Notes: generated from the sequence alone by a model not told the origin. A DNA stretch of 64,000 bases from Cavia porcellus (GCF_034190915.1 NW_026947546.1:2914001-2978000); one strand, 5' to 3'; positions 39,807 through 54,629 are shown, counted from the stretch's first letter. Made by a program: numbers and translations.

Positions 39807-42800
39807 AACCGAACACTAACCGTAACCCTAAACATAACCTTTACCCTAACCCTCCCTACCTATAACCATAACCCTAAACCAAAGTCTAACACTAACCCTA
39901 ACTTTAACACTTAACCCTAAACCTTAACACTAACGCTAACCCTAACCCTAACATCTAACACTAAACCTATCCCTAAACAAAGCCTAATCATAAGCATAAC
40001 CCTAACACTCTAAAACTAAACCATACCGAAACCCTAACACTATCAATAACAATAACCCTAGCCCTAACCCTAACTTCTAACTCTAACCCTAACCCTTACA
40101 CTATCCCTAACACTAAACCTAACCCTAACTGAAACCCTAACCCTAAAGCTAACCTCTAACCCTAACCCTAGACCTTACCCTAAGCCAAACCCCTACGCAA
40201 AACCTAACCCTAACCCTAACCCTAAACCTCACACTAACCCTAAACCTAAAACTAAACTTAAACCTAACCTTAACCCTAACCCTAACCCTAACCCTAACCC
40301 TAACACTCACACTAACACTATCCCTAATCGGTAACCCTAACCATAACCATAAGCCAAACACTAACACCAAACCCTAACCCTAATCATAACACAAAACCTC
40401 ACCGTAACCCTAACCCTAACCCTAGCTCTAATCCTAACCTTCTAAACCTAACCCTAATCCTAACACTAACCCTAACACCTTAGCCTAACCCTAACACCTA
40501 ACCCTAACCCTAACCCTATCCCTAACCGTATACCTAAATCTAACCCTATCCCTAGCCCTAACCCTATCAATAAACTAAACCCTAGCCCTAAAACTATCCC
40601 TAAACCTAATCCTAGAACTGAGCCTAATGCTAACACTAACTGTAAACTTAACACTAATCCATAACCATAACCCTAACCCAATCCACAAAATTCACTCTAA
40701 GCCTGTCCCTACTCCCTAACCCTAAACCTAAACCTAACCCAAACACTAAACCTGAAACCCTAACCCTAAACCGAACCCGAAACCTAATCCTAAACTTAAC
40801 CCTAAACCTAACCCTAAAACTAACCATAACCCTAACCGTAACCCTAAGCTTAACCCTAACCCTAAAACTGACACGAACCCAAATTCATAACCCTAAACCT
40901 AACTCGAAACCTAACCCTAATCCCTAACCCTAACGATAAGCCTAAACCTAAACCTAAACCTAAACCCTATCCCTAATCGCTAACCCTAAACATAACCATA
41001 ACCCAAACACTAACATCAAAACCCTAACCCTAATCGTAACACAAAACTTCACCGTAACCCTAACCCTATCCCTAGCTCTAATCCTAACCATCTAACTCTA
41101 ACCCTAACCCTAATTCTAACCCGAACCCGAAAACTACCACCAACGCCTAACCCTAACCCAAGACCTAACCCTAACCCTAACACTATCCCTAACCGTAAAC
41201 CTAATGCTAACCCTATCCCTAACCCTAAACCTATCAATAAACCGAACCCTAGCTCTAAAACTATCCCTAACCCTAATCCTGGAAATGAGCCTAAAACTAA
41301 CTCTAACTGTAAACGTAACAGTAATCCATAACCCTAACCCTAACCCTAACCCTAACCCTAAACTCACTCTAACCCTATCCCTAATTCCTAAATCTAACTC
41401 TAACCCTAACCCAAACACTAACCCCGAAACCCTAACCCTAACCCAAATCCTAACATTAATCCTAACCTTGTAACCCTAACCCTAACCCTAGCCCTAACCC
41501 AAACGCTAAAACTAACCCTAACCCGAAACACTAAGCCTAACCCTAAACCTAACACTAACACCTAACCCTAACCATAACCCTATCATTAAATCTAAACTTA
41601 ATGCTCACCCTGTCCCTAACCCTAACCCAGACAATAAACCTAACCCTAAACCTAAAACTATCCCTAACCCTAATCATAATACTGAGCCTAACACTAACCC
41701 TAAGCCTAACCCTAACCCTAATTTCTAACTCTAACCCTATCCAGAACAGTAACCCTAGTCCATAACCCTAACATTAACCTTTACAATAACCCTAACCCTA
41801 ACAGTAACACTAACCCCTAAGCCTGACCCTAACCTTATCCCTAATCCCTAAGCCTAGCTCTAACAATAACACTAACCCTAACCATAACCCTAAATATAAC
41901 TGTAAACCTAACCCTAACCATAACCATATTCTTATCACCTAACCCATAACAATAAACAAAACCCGAACCCTAAACCTAACCCTAAACCTAATAGTAACCC
42001 TGAACCTATCAGTCTTCTGAAGCCTAACCCGGACCCAATCCCTAACACCTAACCCCTAAACCTAACCCTAACATGCCCCTAACCCTAACCTTAAATGTAA
42101 CCGTAAACCTAACCCTAACCCTAACCCTAACCCTAACACTAACCCTAACCATTACCCTAACACGAACACTAATCCTAAACTCTAACCCTAACACTTACCC
42201 TAACCCTAACCCTAAACTGTAAAACCAAACCCTAACCCTAACACAAACCCTAACCCAAAATCAAACCTAACCCTAACTTAATCCTAACCCTAACCCTAAC
42301 CCTAACCCTAACCCATAACAATAACCCTAACCCTAACCGTAACCCTAACCCTAACACTAACTTCTAACCTTAACCCTAACCATAATCATAACCCTAAGAC
42401 TAAATCTCACCCTAAACTCTAACACTAACCCTAAACGTAACCCTAACCCTAAACCTATACCATATCATAACCCTAAACCTAACACTAAACCTAACGCAAA
42501 ACCTAACCCTAAAACTAAACCTAATCCTAAAACCTAACCCTAACCCTAACTCTAAGCCTAACCCTAAAACTAACCATAACCCTAACTTTAACCTTAACCC
42601 TTACCCCAAACCTATCCCTAAACCTGACCCTAAACCTAACCCTAATCTAACCCTAACCCTAACCATAACCCTAACCCTTACCCTTACCCTAAACTCTAAC
42701 CCTAACGCTAACCCTAACCCTTATCACTAACTCTAAACGCTAACAATAAACCTAACCCTAAACCGAACCATAAACCTAAAACTAAACTTAACCCTAACCA

Positions 42801-43210
42801 TAACGCTAACCCTAACCGTAACCCTTGTTTTAACCCTAAGCAGAATACTAACACTAATCCATCACCCTAACCTTAACCCTTACCATAACCCTAACACTAA
42901 ATGTAAAACTAGCCCCTAACCCTAACACTAACCCTATCCGTAATCCCTAACCCTAATCCTAACCCTAACACTAAAACTAGCCGTAAACCTAAATGTACCA
43001 CCAACACTAAACGTAACCCTAAACATAACCTTAACCATATTCTTAACACCTAACACTTAACCCTAACCCAAACCCTAAACCTAACCATAACCCTAACACT
43101 AACACTAATGCTAACTCTAAACCCTAACCATAACCCTCACCCTAACGCTAACCCAAAACCTATCTCTAATCCCTATCCTAAACCTAACCCTAACCCTAAA
43201 CCTAACCCTA
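39807..43210 (+). repeat. Alpha half-unit, copy 3 (3404 bp)
   Basis: The length equals the other alpha copies. The anchor at 42008 has the cttctgaag form. Private changes include ccggacccaatccc near 42,030 and aacactaacc near 42,137 within the hexamer run. Confidence 0.9.
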
Positions 43211-46090
43211 AACCGAACACTAACCGTAACCCTAAACATAACCTTAACCCTAACCCTCCCTACCTATAACCATAACCCTAAACCAGTCTAACACTAACCC
43301 TAACTTTAACACTTAACCATAAACCTTAACCCTAACGCTAACCCTAACCCTAACACCTAACACTAAACCTATCCCTAAACAAAGCCTAATCATAACCATA
43401 ACCCTAACACTCTAAAACTAAACCATACCGAAACCCTAACCCTATCAATAACACTAACCCTAGCCCTAACCCTAACTTCTAACTCTAACCCTAACCCTTA
43501 CACTATCCCTAACACTAAACCTAACCCTAACTGAAACCCTAACCCTAAAGCTAACCTCTAACCCTAACCCTAGCCCTTACCCTAACCCAAACCCCTACGC
43601 AAACCCTAACCCTAACCGTAACCCTAAACCTCACACTAACACTAAACCTAAAACTAACTCTAAACCTAACCTTAACCCTAACCCTAACCCTAACCCTAAC
43701 CCTAACCCTAACACTCACACTAACACTTTCCCTAATCGCTAACCCTAACCATAACCATAACCCAAACACTAACACCAAACCCTAACCCTAATCATAACAC
43801 AAAACCTCACCGTAACCCTAACCCTAACCCTAGCTCTAATCCTAACTTTCTAACCCTAACCCTAATCCTAACCCTAACCCTAACACCTTAGCCTAACCCT
43901 AACACCTAACCCTAACCCTAACCCTATCCCTAACCGTAAACCTAAAGCTAACCCTATCCCTAGCCCTAACCCTATCAATAAACTAAACCCTAGCCCTAAA
44001 ACTATCCCTAAGCCTAATCTTAGAACTGAGCCTAACGCTAACACTAACTGTAAACTTAACACTAATCCATAACCATAACCCTAACCCAAACCACAAAATT
44101 CACTCTAACCCTGTCCCTACTCCCTAACGCTAACCCTAAACCTAACCCAAACACTAAACCTGAAACCCTAACCCTAAACCGAACCCGAACCTAATCCTAA
44201 ACTTAACCCTAAACCTAACGCTAAAACTAACCATAACCCTAACCGTAACCCTAAGCTTAACCCTAACCCTAAAACTAACACGAACCCAAATTAATAACCC
44301 TAAACCTAACTCGAAACCTAACCCTAATCCCTAACCCTAACGATAAGCCTAAAAGTAACCCTATACCTAAACCCTATCCCTAATCACTATTCCTAACCAT
44401 AACCATAACCCAAACACTAACATCAAAACCCTAACCCTAATCGTAACACAAAACTTCACCGTAACCCTAACCCTATCCCTAGCTCTAATCCTAACCATCT
44501 AACTCTAACCCTAACCCTAATTCTAACCCGAACCCGAAAACTACCACCAACGCCTAACCCTAACCCAAGACCTAACCCTAACCCTAACACTATCCCTAAC
44601 CGTAAACCTAATGCTAACCCTATCCATAACCCTAAACCTATCAATAAACCGAACCCTAGCTCTAAAACTATCCCTAACCCTAATCCTGGAAATGAGCCTA
44701 AAACTAACTCTAACTGTAAACGTAACAGTAATCCATAACCCTAACCCTAACCCTAACCCTAACCCTAAACTCACTCTAACCCTATCCCTAATTCCTAAAT
44801 CTAACTCTAACCCTAACCCAAACACTAACCCCGAAACCCTAACCCTAACCCAAATCCTAACATTAATCCTAACCTTGTAACCCTAACCCTAACCCTAGCC
44901 CTAACCCAAACGCTAAAACTAACCCTAACCCGAAACACTAAGCCTAACCCTAAACCTAACACTAACACCTAACCCTAACCATAACCCTATCATTAAATCT
45001 AAACTTAATGCTCACCCTGTCCCTAACCCTAACCCAGACAATAAACCTAACCCTAAACCTAAAACTATCCCTAACCCTAATCATAATACTCAGCCTAACA
45101 CTAACCCTAAGCCTAACCCTAACCCTAATTTCTAACTCTAACCCTAACCAGAACAGTAACCCTTGTCCATAACCCTAACATTAACCTTTACAATAACCCT
45201 AACCCTAACCGTAACACTAACCCCTAAGCCTGACCCTAACCTTATCCCTAATCCCTAAGCCAAGCTGTAACAATAACACTAACCCTAACCATAACCCTAA
45301 ACATAACTGTAAACCTAACCCTAACCATAACCATATTCTTATCACCTAACACATAACCCTGAACAAAACCTGAACCCTAAACCTAACCCTAAACCTAATA
45401 GTAACCCTGAACCTATCAGTCTTCCGAAGCCTAACCCTGACCCTACCCCTAACAACTAACCCCTAAACCTAACCCTAAACTGCCCCTAACCCTAACCATA
45501 AACGTAACCGTAAACCTAACCCTAATCTAACCCTAACCCTAACCATAACACTAACCCTTACCCTTACCCTAAACTCTAACCCTAACGCAAACCATAACCC
45601 TAATCTCTAACTCTAAACGCTAACAATAAACCTAACCCTAAACCGAACAATAAATCTAAACCTATGCTTAACCATAACCATAACGCTAACCTAAACCATA
45701 ACCCTAGTTTTAACCCTAAGCCGAATACTAACACTAATCCATAACCCTAACCTTAACCCTTACCATAACCCTAACACTAAATATAAAACTAGCCCCTAAC
45801 CCTAACACTAACCCTATCCGTAATCCCTAACCCTATTCCTAACCCTAACACTAAAACTAGCCATAGCCCTAAATGTAACACCAACACTAAACGTAACCCT
45901 AAACATAAACTTAACCATATCCTTAACACCTAACCCCTAAACCTAACCCAAACCCTAAACCTCACCATAACCGTAACAATAACACTCATGCTAACCCTAA
46001 ACCCTAACCATAACCCTCACCCTAACGCTAACCCAAAACCTACCTCTAATTCTTATCCTAAACCTAACCCCAACTCTAAACTTAACCCTA
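43211..46090 (+). repeat. Beta half-unit, copy 3 (2880 bp)
   Basis: This is 12 bp shorter than copy 2, matching the run at 43676-43711 (six CCCTAA and no ccccaa variant). It carries alpha-type bases at 44722 and 44743, a likely conversion patch. Near the right edge it drifts from copies 1 and 2, for example ccataaccctcac near 46,008 in place of ccgtaaccctcac. Confidence 0.9.
43676..43711 (+). repeat. Perfect (CCCTAA)6 run
   Basis: This is the shortest of the three cognate runs in the beta half-units. The upstream ccccaa variant present in copies 1 and 2 is absent here. Confidence 0.92.
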
Positions 46091-48304
46091 AACCGAACAC
46101 TAACCGTAACCCTAAACATAACCTTAACCCTAAACCTCCCTACCTATAACCATAACCCTAAACCAAAGTCTAACACTAACCCTAACTTTAACACTTAACC
46201 CTAAACCTTAACTCTAACGCTAACCCTAACCCTAACCCTAACATCTAACACTAAACCTATCCCTAAACAAAGCCTAACCATAACCATAACCCTAACACTC
46301 TAAAACTAACCCATACCTAAACCCTAACCCTATCAATAACACTAACCCTAGCCCTAACCCTAACTTCTAACTCTAACCCGAACCCTTACACTATCCCTAA
46401 CTAACACTAAACGTAACCCCAACTGAAACCCTAACCCTAAAGCTAACGTCTAACCCTAACCCTAGTCCTTACCCTAACCCAAACCCCTACGCAAAACCTA
46501 ACCCTAACTCTAACCCTAAACCTCACACTAACCCTAAACCTAATATTAACCCTAAACCTAACATTAACCATAACCCTACACGTAACCCTAACCCTAACCC
46601 TAACACTCACCCTAACCCTATCCCTAGTTGCTAACCCTAACCATAACCATAAACCAAACACTAACAGCAAAACCCTAATCCTAATCACAAGACAAAACAT
46701 CACCGTAACCCTAACCCTAACCCTAGCTCTAATCCTAACCTTGTAGCCCTGACCCTAACCCTAATTCTAACACTAACCCTAACAACTAACCCTAACCCTA
46801 ACACCTAACCCTAACCCTAGCCCTATCTCTAACCGTAAACCTAATACTAACCCTATCCCTAAACCTAACCCTATCAATAAACTAAACCCTAGGCCTAAAA
46901 CTATCCATAAACCTAATCCTAGAACAGAGCCTAACGCTAACTCTAACTGTAAACTTAACGCTAATCCATAACCGTAACCCTAACCCATAACCCTATTCCT
47001 AATCCCTAACCCTAACCCTAACCCTAACACAAACACTAACCCCGAATCCCTAACCCGAAACCTAACCCGAACCCTCATCCTAAACTTAACCCTAACCCTA
47101 ACCCGAAACCTAACCATAACCCTAACCGTAACCCTAAGCCTAACCCTAACCCTAACACTAACACGAACACAAATTCATAACCCTAAACCTAACTCTAAAC
47201 CTAACCCTAATCCCTAACCCTTACAATAAGCCTAACCCTAACCCAAAACCTAGACCCTATCCCTAATCGCTAACTGTAACCATAACCATAAACCAAACAC
47301 TAACACCAAAACCCTAATTCTAATCATAACACAAAACCTCACCGTAACCCTAACCCTAACCCTAGCTCTAATCCTAACCTTCTAACTCTAAACCTAACCC
47401 TAATCCTAACCCGAACCCTAACACTAACACCTACCCCTAACCCTAACCCTAACCCCTAACCCTAACACTAACCCTATCCCTAACTGTAAACCTAATGCTA
47501 ACCCTATCCCTAACCCTAAACCTATCAATAAACCGAACCCTAGCCCTAAAACTATCCCTAACCCTAATCCTAGAAATGAGCCTAAAACTGACTCTAACTG
47601 TAAACGTAACAGTAATCCATAACCCTAACCCTAACCCTACCCCTAAACTCACTCTAACCCTATCCCTAATCCCTAACCCTAACCCTAACCCTAACCCAAA
47701 CACTAACCCCGAAACCCTAACCCTAAACCTAACCCTAACATTAGTCCTAACCTTCTAACCCTAACCCTAACCCTAACCCTAACCCTAGACCTAACCCTAA
47801 CGCTAAAACTAACCCTAACCCGAAATCGTAACCCTAACCCTAAGCCTAACACTAACACCTAACCCTAAACATAAACCTATCATTAAACCTAAAGCTAATG
47901 CTAACCCTGTCCCTAACCCTAACCCAGACAATAAACCTAACCCTAAACCTAAAACTATCCCTAACCCTAATCATAATACTGAGCCTAACACTAACCCTAA
48001 GCCTAAGCCTAACCCTAATTTCTAACTCTAACCCTAACCAGAACAGTAACCCTAGTCCATAACCCTAACATTAACCTTTACAATAACCCTAACCCTAACC
48101 GTAACACTAACCCCTAAGCCTGACCCTAACCTTATCCCTAATCCCTAAGCCTAGCTCTAACAATAACACTAACCCTAACCATAACCCTAAACATAACTGT
48201 AAACCTAACCCTAACCATAACCATATTCTTATCACCTAACCCATAAGCCTAACCAAAACCCGAACCCTAAACCTAAACCTAAACCTAATAGTAACGCTGA
48301 AACT
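46091..48304 (+). repeat. Domain 3 monomer part, from domain 2 edge to anchor
   Basis: Sequence similarity to the domain 2 half-units continues at a lower level. Private features shared with the next unit include ctaactaacactaaacg near 46,399 and its match near 49,757. No gene-like sequence is present. Confidence 0.8.
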
Positions 48305-51300
48305 ATCAGTATTCCGAAGCCTAACCCTGACCCTATCCCTAACACCTAACCCCTAAACCTAACCCTAACCTGCCCCTAACCCTAACCTTAAACGTAACCG
48401 TAAACCTAACCCTAACCCTAACCCTAAACCTAACCATTACCCTAACACTAACACTAATCCTAAACTCTAACCCTAACACTTTCCCTAACCCTAACCCTAA
48501 ACTGTAAAACCAAACCCTAACCCTAACACAAACCCTAACCCAAAATTTAAAGCTAACCCTAACCCAAATCCTAACTCTAACCCTAACCCTAACCCATAAC
48601 AATAACCCTAACCCTAACCGTAACCCTAACCCTAACACTAACTTCTAACCTTAACCCTAACCATAATCATAACCCTAAGACTAAATCTCACCCTAAACTC
48701 TAACACTAACCCTAAACGTAACCCTACCTCTAAACCGAAACCATATCATAACCCTAAACCTAACACTAAACCTAACCCAAATCCTAACCCTAACACTAAA
48801 CATAACCCTTAAACCTAACCCTAACCCTAACACTAAGCCTAACCCTAAAACTAAACATAACCCTAAACTTAACCTTAAACCTAACCCCAACCCTATCCCT
48901 AAACCTGACCCTAAACCTAACCCTAATCTAACCCTAACCCTAACGCTAACCCTAAACCTAATGTCTAACTCTAAACGCTAACAATAAACCTAACCCTAAA
49001 ACGAACCAAAAACCTAAAGCTAAACTTAACCTTAACCATAACGCTAACCCTAACCGTAAACCTGGTTTTAACCCTAAGCCTAATACGAACACTAATCCAT
49101 AACCCTAACCTTAACCCTTACCATAACCCTAACACTAAATGTAAAACTAGCCCCTAACCCTAACACTAAACCTATCCATAATCCCTAACCCTAATCCTAA
49201 CACTAACACTAAAACTAGCCATAACCCTAAATGTAACACCAACACTAAACTTAACCCTAAACATAACCTTAACCATATCCTTAAGACCTAACCCCTAACC
49301 CTAACCCAAACCCTAAACCTAACCATAACCCTAACACTATCACTAATGCTAACCCTAAACCCTAACGATAACCCTCACCCTAACGCTAACCCAAAACATA
49401 CCTCTAATCCCTATCCTAAACCTAACCCTAACCCTAAACCTAACCCTAAACCGAACAGTAACCGTAACCCTAAACATAACCTTAACCCCAAACCGCCCTA
49501 CCTATAACCATAATCCTAAACCAAAGTCTAACACAATCCCTAACTTTAACACTTAACCCTACACCTTAACTCTAACGCTAACCCTAACCCTAACCCTAAC
49601 ATCTAACACTAAACCTATCCCTAAACAAAGCCTAACCATAACCATAACCCTAACACTCTAAAACTAACCCATACCTAAACCCTAACCCTATCAATAACAC
49701 TAACCCTAGCCCTAACCCTAACTTCTAACTCTAACCCTAACCCTTACACTATCCCTAACTAACACTAAACCTAACCCTAACTGAAACCCTAACCCTAAAG
49801 CTAACCTCTAACCCTAACCCTAGCCCTTACCCTAACCCAAACCCCTACGCGAAACCTAACCCTAACTCTAACCCTAAACCTCACACTAACCCTAAACCTA
49901 ACCCTAACCCTAAACCTAACATTAACCCTAACCCTACACCTAACCCTAACCCTAACCCTAAAACTCACCCTAACCCTATCCCTAGTCGCTAACCCTAACC
50001 ATAACCATAACCCAAACACTAACAGCAAAACCGTAATCCTAATCACAAGACAAAACATCACCGTAACTCTAACCCTAACCCTAGCTCTAATCCTAATCTT
50101 CTAGCCCTGACCCTAACCCTAATTCTAACACTAACACTAACCCTAACACCTAACCCTAACCCTAGCCCTATCCCTAACCGTAAACCTAATGCTAACCCTA
50201 TCCCTAACCCTATCAATAAACTAAACCCTAGCCCTAAAACTATCCCTAAACCTAATCCTAGAACAGAGCCTAACGCTAACTCTAACTGTAAACTTAACGC
50301 TAATCCATAACCGTAACCCTAACCCAAACCCTAAAACTCACTCTAACCCTATTCCTAATCCCTAACCCTAACCCTAACCCAAACACTAACCCCGAATCCC
50401 TAACCCGAAACCTAACCCGAACCCTAATCCTAAAGTTAACCCTAACCCTAACCCGAAACCTAGCCATAACCCTAACCGTAACCCTAAGCCTAACCCTAAC
50501 CCTAACACTAAAACGAACACAAATTCATAACCCTAAACCTAACTCTAACCCTAACCCTAATCCCTAATCCTTCCGATAAGCCTAACCCTAACCCAAAACC
50601 TAGACCCTATCCCTAATCGCTAACCATAACCATAACCATAACCCAAACACTAACACCAAAGCCCTAATTCTAATCATAACACAAAACCTCACCGTAACCC
50701 TAACCCTAACCCTAGCTCTAATCCTAACCTTCTAACTCTAAACCTAACCCTAATCCTAACCCGAACCCTAACACTAACACCTACCCCTAACCATAACCCT
50801 AACACCTAACCCTAAACCTAACCCTATCCCTAACCGTAAACCTAATGCTAACCCTATCCCTAACCCTAAACCTATCAATAAACCGAACCCTAGCCCTAAA
50901 ACTATTCCTAACCCTAATCCTAGAAATGAGCCTAAAACTGACTCTAACTGTAAACGTAACAGTAATCCATAACCCTAACCCTAACCCTACCCCTAAACTC
51001 ACTCTAACCCTGTCCCTAATTCCTAACTCTACCTCTAACCCTAACCCAAACAGTAACCGCCAAACCATAACCCTAAAACTAACCCTAACATTAATCCTAA
51101 CCTTCTAACCCTAACCCTAACCCTAGCCCTAACCCTAAAGCTAAAACTAACCCTAACCCGAACCCTAACAATACCCAAAGCCTAACACCAACACCTAACC
51201 CTAAACATAACCCTATCATTAAACCTAAACTTAATGCTAACCCTGTCCCTAACCCAGACAAAAACCTAACCCTAAACCTAAAACTATCCCTAACCCTAAT

Positions 51301-51632
51301 CATAAGACTGAGCCTAACACTAACCCTAAGCCTGACCCTAACCCTAATTTCTAACTCTAACCCTAACCAGAACAGTAACCCTACTCCATAAACCTAACAT
51401 TAACCTTTACAGTAACACTAACCCTAACCGTAACACTAACCCCTAAGCCTGACCCTAACCTTATATCTAATCCCTAAGTCTAGCTCTAACAATAACACTA
51501 ACCCTAACCATAACCCTAAACATAACTGTAAACCTACCCTAACCATAACCATATTATTATCACCTAACCCATACGCCTAACCAAAACCCGAACCCTAAAC
51601 CTGAACCTAAACCTAATAGTAACGCTGAAACT
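48305..51632 (+). repeat. Domain 3 monomer, 3328 bp
   Basis: The anchor is atcagtattccgaag, preceded by cgctgaaact. The next anchor (51633) shares cgctgaaact and tcagtat, so the two anchors descend from one recent duplicate. The central block is present. Confidence 0.82.
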
Positions 51633-54500
51633 ATCAGTATTACGAAGCCTAACCCTGACCCTATCCCTAACACCTAACCCCTAAACCTAACCCTAACCTG
51701 CCCGTACCCTAACCTTAAACGTAACCGTAAACCTAACCCTAACCCTAACCCTAAAGCTAACCATTACCCTAACACTAACACTAATCCTAAACTCTAACCC
51801 TAACACTTACCCTAACCCTAACCCTAAACTGTAAAACCAAACCCTAACCCTAACACAAACCCTAACCCAAAATCTAAAGCTAACCCTAACCCAAATCCTA
51901 ACTCTAACCCTAACCCTAACCCATAACAATAACCCTAACCCTAACCGTAACCCTAACCCTAACACTAACTTCTAACCTTAACCCTAACCATAATCATAAC
52001 CCTAAGACTAAATCTCACCCTAAACTCTAACACTTACCCTAAACGTAACCCTACCTCTAAACCGAAACCATATCATAACCCTAAACCTAACACTAAACCT
52101 AACCCAAATCCTAACCCTAACACTAAACCTAACCCTAAAACCTAACCCTAACCCTAACACTAAGCCTAACCCTAAAACTAACCATAACCCTAACCTTAAC
52201 CTTAAACCTAACACCAACCCTATCCCTAAACCTGACCCTAAACCTAACCCTAATCTAACCCTAACCCTAACGCTAACCCTAAACCTAATCTCTAACTCTA
52301 AACGCTAACAATAAACCTAACCCTAAACCGAACCATAAACCTAAAGCTAACCTTAACCTTAACCATAACGCTAACCCTAACCGTAACCCTGGTTTTAACC
52401 CTAAGCCGAATACTAACACTAATCCATAACCATAACCTTAACCCTTACCATAACCCTAACACTAAATGTAAAACTAGCCCCTAACCCTAACACTAACCCT
52501 ATCCATAATCCCTAACCCTAATCCTAACAATAACACTAAAACTAGCCATAACCCTAAATGTAACACCAACACTAAACGTAACCCTAAACATAACCTTAAC
52601 CATATCCTTAACACCTAACCCCTAACCCTAACCCAAACCCTAAACCTAACCATAACCCTAACACTATCACTAATGCTAACCCTAAACGCTAACCATAACC
52701 CTCAACCTAACGCTAACCCAAAACCTACCTCTAATCCGTATCCTAAACCTAACCCTAACCCTAAACCTAACCCTAAACCGAACACTAACCGTAACCCTAA
52801 ACATAACCTTAACCCTAACCCTCCCTACCTACAACCCCCTAAACCAAAGTCTAACACTAACCCTAACTTTAACACTTAACCCTAAACCTTAACCTAACGC
52901 TAACCCTAACCCTAACATCTAACACTAAACCTATCCCTAAACAAAGCCTAACCATAACCCTAACTCTAACACTCAAAAACTAACCCATACCGAAACACTA
53001 ACCCTATCAATAACACTAACCATAACCCTAACCCTAACTTCTAACTCTAACCCTAACCCTTACACAATCCCTAACACTAAATCTAGCCCTAACTGAAACC
53101 CTAAACCTAAAGCTAACCTCTAACCCTAACCCTAGCCCTTACCCTAACCCAAACACCTACGCAAAACCTAACACTAACCCTAACACTAAACCTCACACTA
53201 ACCCTAAACCTAACCCTAACCCTAAACCTAACGTTAACCCTAACCCTAACCCTAACCCTAACACTCACCCTAACCCTATCCCTAATCGCTAACCCTAACC
53301 ATAACCATAACCCAAACACTAACACCAAAACCCTAACCCTAATCATAACACAAAACCTCACCGTAATCCTAACCCTAACCCTAGCTCTAATCCTAACTTT
53401 CTAGCCCTGACCCTAACCCTAATCCTAACCCTAAACCTAACACCTAACCCTAACCCTAACCCTATCCCTAACCGTAAACCTAATGTTAACCCTCTCTCTA
53501 ACACTAACCCTATCAATAAACTAAACCCTAGCCCTAAAACTATCCCTATACCTAATCCTAGAACTTAGCCTAATGCTAACTCTAACTGTAAACTTAACGC
53601 TAATCCATAACCATAAACCTAAACCAAACACTAAAAGTCACTCTAAGCCTATCCCTAATCCCTAACCCTAACCCTAACCCTAACCCAAACACTAACCCCG
53701 AAACCCTAACCCTAAACCTAACCCGAACCCTAAGACTAAACTTAACCCTAAACCTAACCCTAAACCTAAACATAACCTTAACCGTAACCCTAAGTCTAAA
53801 CCTAACCCTAACCCTAACCCTAATCCATAACCCTAACCCTAACCCTACCCCTAAACTCACTCTAACCCTATCCCTAAACCCTAACCCTAACCCTAACCCT
53901 AACCCAAACACTAACCCCGAAACCCTAACCCTAAACCTAATTCTAACATTAATCCTAACCTTCTAACCCTAACCCTAGCCCTAGACCTAACCCTAACGCT
54001 AAAACTAACCCTAACCCGAAACCCTAACCCTAACCCTAAACCTAACATTAACACCTAACCCTAACCATAACCCTATCATAAAACCTAAACCTAATGCTAA
54101 CCGTGTCCGTAACCCTAACCCAGACAATAAACCTAACCCTAAACCTAAAACTATCACTAACCCTAATCATAATACTGAGCCTAACACTAACCCTAAGCCT
54201 AACCCTAAGTCTAATTTCTAACTCTAACCCTAACCAGAACAGTAACCCTAGTCCATAACCCTAACATTAAACTTTACAATAACACTAACCATAACCCTAA
54301 CACTAACCCCTAAGCCTGACCCTAACCTTATGCCTAATCCCTAAGCCTAGCTCTAACAATAACACTAAGCCTAACCATAACCCTAAACATAACTGTAAAC
54401 CTAACCCTAACCATAACCATATTCTTATCACCTAACACATAACCCTAACCAAAACCCGAACCCTAAACCTAACCCTAAACCTAATAGTAACCCTGAACCT
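51633..54500 (+). repeat. Domain 3 monomer, 2868 bp, with internal deletion
   Basis: The anchor is the most altered of the 20 (atcagtattacgaag). Near 53,805-53,825 the unit jumps from the ccctaagtctaaacc region straight to taatccataaccc. This skips the acacgaaca and ttcataaccc block seen in other units. Confidence 0.8.
53805..53830. other. Deletion junction inside a domain 3 monomer
   Basis: The left flank matches the region after gtaaccctaag in other units. The right flank matches taatccataacccta, which normally lies several hundred bases further on. The join falls within a run of ccctaa hexamers, so the exact crossover cannot be placed. Confidence 0.7.
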
Positions 54501-54629
54501 ATCAGTCTTCCGAAGCCTAACCCTGACCCTATCCCTAACACCTAACCCCTAAACCTAACCCTAACCTGCCCCTAACCCTAACCTTAAACGTAACCGTTAA
54601 ACTAACCCTAACCCTAACCCTAACACTAA

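Larger units (their letters stand above)
27209..46090 (+). repeat. Domain 2: three near-identical tandem copies of a 6.3-kb dimer
   Basis: The copies are 27,209-33,510 (6302 bp), 33,511-39,806 (6296 bp) and 39,807-46,090 (6284 bp), phased on aaccgaacac. Distinctive variants alternate with the alpha and beta halves in every copy. Alpha has cttctgaag, atccagaacag and tactgagcc; beta has cttccgaag, aaccagaacag and tactcagcc. Left of 27,209 and right of 46,090 the match weakens. For example, aacctttaccc at the start of each alpha becomes aaccttaaccc after 46,091. Simple comparison shows only scattered substitutions between copies. Confidence 0.92.
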
